A program made the position numbers and the translations under genes. Below the pieces are notes generated by a model. That model saw only the letters and a program-made list of their open reading frames with translations, did not search any database and had not been told where the DNA came from. Positions 33,777 to 34,063 of a stretch of DNA of 34,063 nucleotides are shown piece by piece (positions within the stretch are counted from its first letter, which is position 1; every line of letters starts with the position of its first letter). The stretch spans positions 1 through 34,063 of the forward strand of contig NZ_JACJFI010000015.1 in NCBI RefSeq assembly GCF_014164505.1, written 5' to 3'. This stretch comes from Shewanella sp. SG41-4. Its GTDB lineage: Bacteria > Pseudomonadota > Gammaproteobacteria > Enterobacterales > Shewanellaceae.

Positions 33777-33867
33777 GATTAGACCTCATCAACTTCATTA
33801 TCGAGACTCTTCAATCATAAACCTTGTTGGTGTGTTAAACGAATAATCGTTTTAATTTTTTATCATA

Positions 33868-34063
33868 TTATGGCCTGCGGGCACCAACGTCGTGGCGCTT
33901 CGCCCACACCAGAATTTTCAAACTTCGTTTGAACTAAGATCGCAAGGTTCCACCCTGCACGGGCCAAAAGGGGATCAACAGCAATCCCCTCTTGGATCAC
34001 CCCTGCCGTTCCGGCAACATTTTCGCTATTTAACCAAACAACAGCAGCGAAAAAATTGCGACG
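33868..34063 (-). repeat. Composite hairpin repeat, long inverted copy (right window edge)
   Basis: The reverse complement of this block matches 20521-20713 through almost its whole length, with the same module order, then continues past the window edge. It lies about 90 bp upstream of trxC. Within the core, GTGG has shifted to GGTG, which still pairs with CAC. Confidence 0.85.

Overview
The window looks like a chromosomal stretch of a cold-marine Shewanella, possibly the S. frigidimarina/S. livingstonensis group. This rests on moderate-to-low GC, the gene order metH - cobC-like phosphatase - btuDC-cobTSUQO, a chromosomal subclass B1-type metallo-beta-lactamase (known from those species), and Shewanella-like hypothetical proteins. 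The species is inference; no rRNA or tRNA gene was seen.

Layout. 1-473: intergenic block of hairpin-rich dispersed repeats. 474-3192: btuF-like B12-binding protein, a DUF2235 hydrolase and an isochorismatase-like hydrolase. 3251-7255: a sulfotransferase and an aspartyl/asparaginyl beta-hydroxylase-like enzyme that both end in the same SEC-C zinc motif, facing a TPR-sulfotransferase across a shared terminator. 7438-18955: accessory metabolism (ABC1 kinase, two VOC proteins, B1 metallo-beta-lactamase, RluA-type pseudouridine synthase, heptad-glycine lipoprotein, TetR with two operators and a divergent VOC/PNPOx pair, 2OG-Fe(II) oxygenase, aldehyde dehydrogenase with divergent HxlR regulator, family-3 solute-binding protein). 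19005-20730: a small gene interrupted by an in-frame stop, a secreted hypothetical protein, and about 780 bp without a recognisable gene. 20731-28485: cobalamin uptake and nucleotide-loop assembly cluster on the minus strand (cobO, cobQ, cobU, cobS, cobT, btuC, btuD), preceded by a cobalamin riboswitch, then a cobC-like phosphatase. 28769-32485: metH, the B12-dependent methionine synthase, divergent from cobC. 32814-33776: a DUF3465 protein and thioredoxin 2 (trxC). 33868-34063: another copy of the hairpin repeat, inverted.

The strongest functional theme is B12 and methionine: BtuF and BtuCD import corrinoids, CobO/CobQ/CobU/CobS/CobT finish them, and MetH uses the cofactor. Regulation is visible in sequence: a riboswitch ahead of btuD whose output hairpin overlaps the ribosome site of a 15-codon leader ORF that ends inside btuD, and three abutting MetJ-like boxes between cobC and metH. 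The promoter regions of btuF and of the btuD operon each carry a short tandem repeat (13 bp x5 and 12 bp x10).

The best candidates for something undescribed are (1) the SEC-C-tagged sulfotransferase/hydroxylase pair with the convergent TPR-sulfotransferase, and (2) a composite repeat family built from consecutive small hairpins, with compensatory base changes between copies and a constant orientation relative to the 3' ends of four flanking genes.
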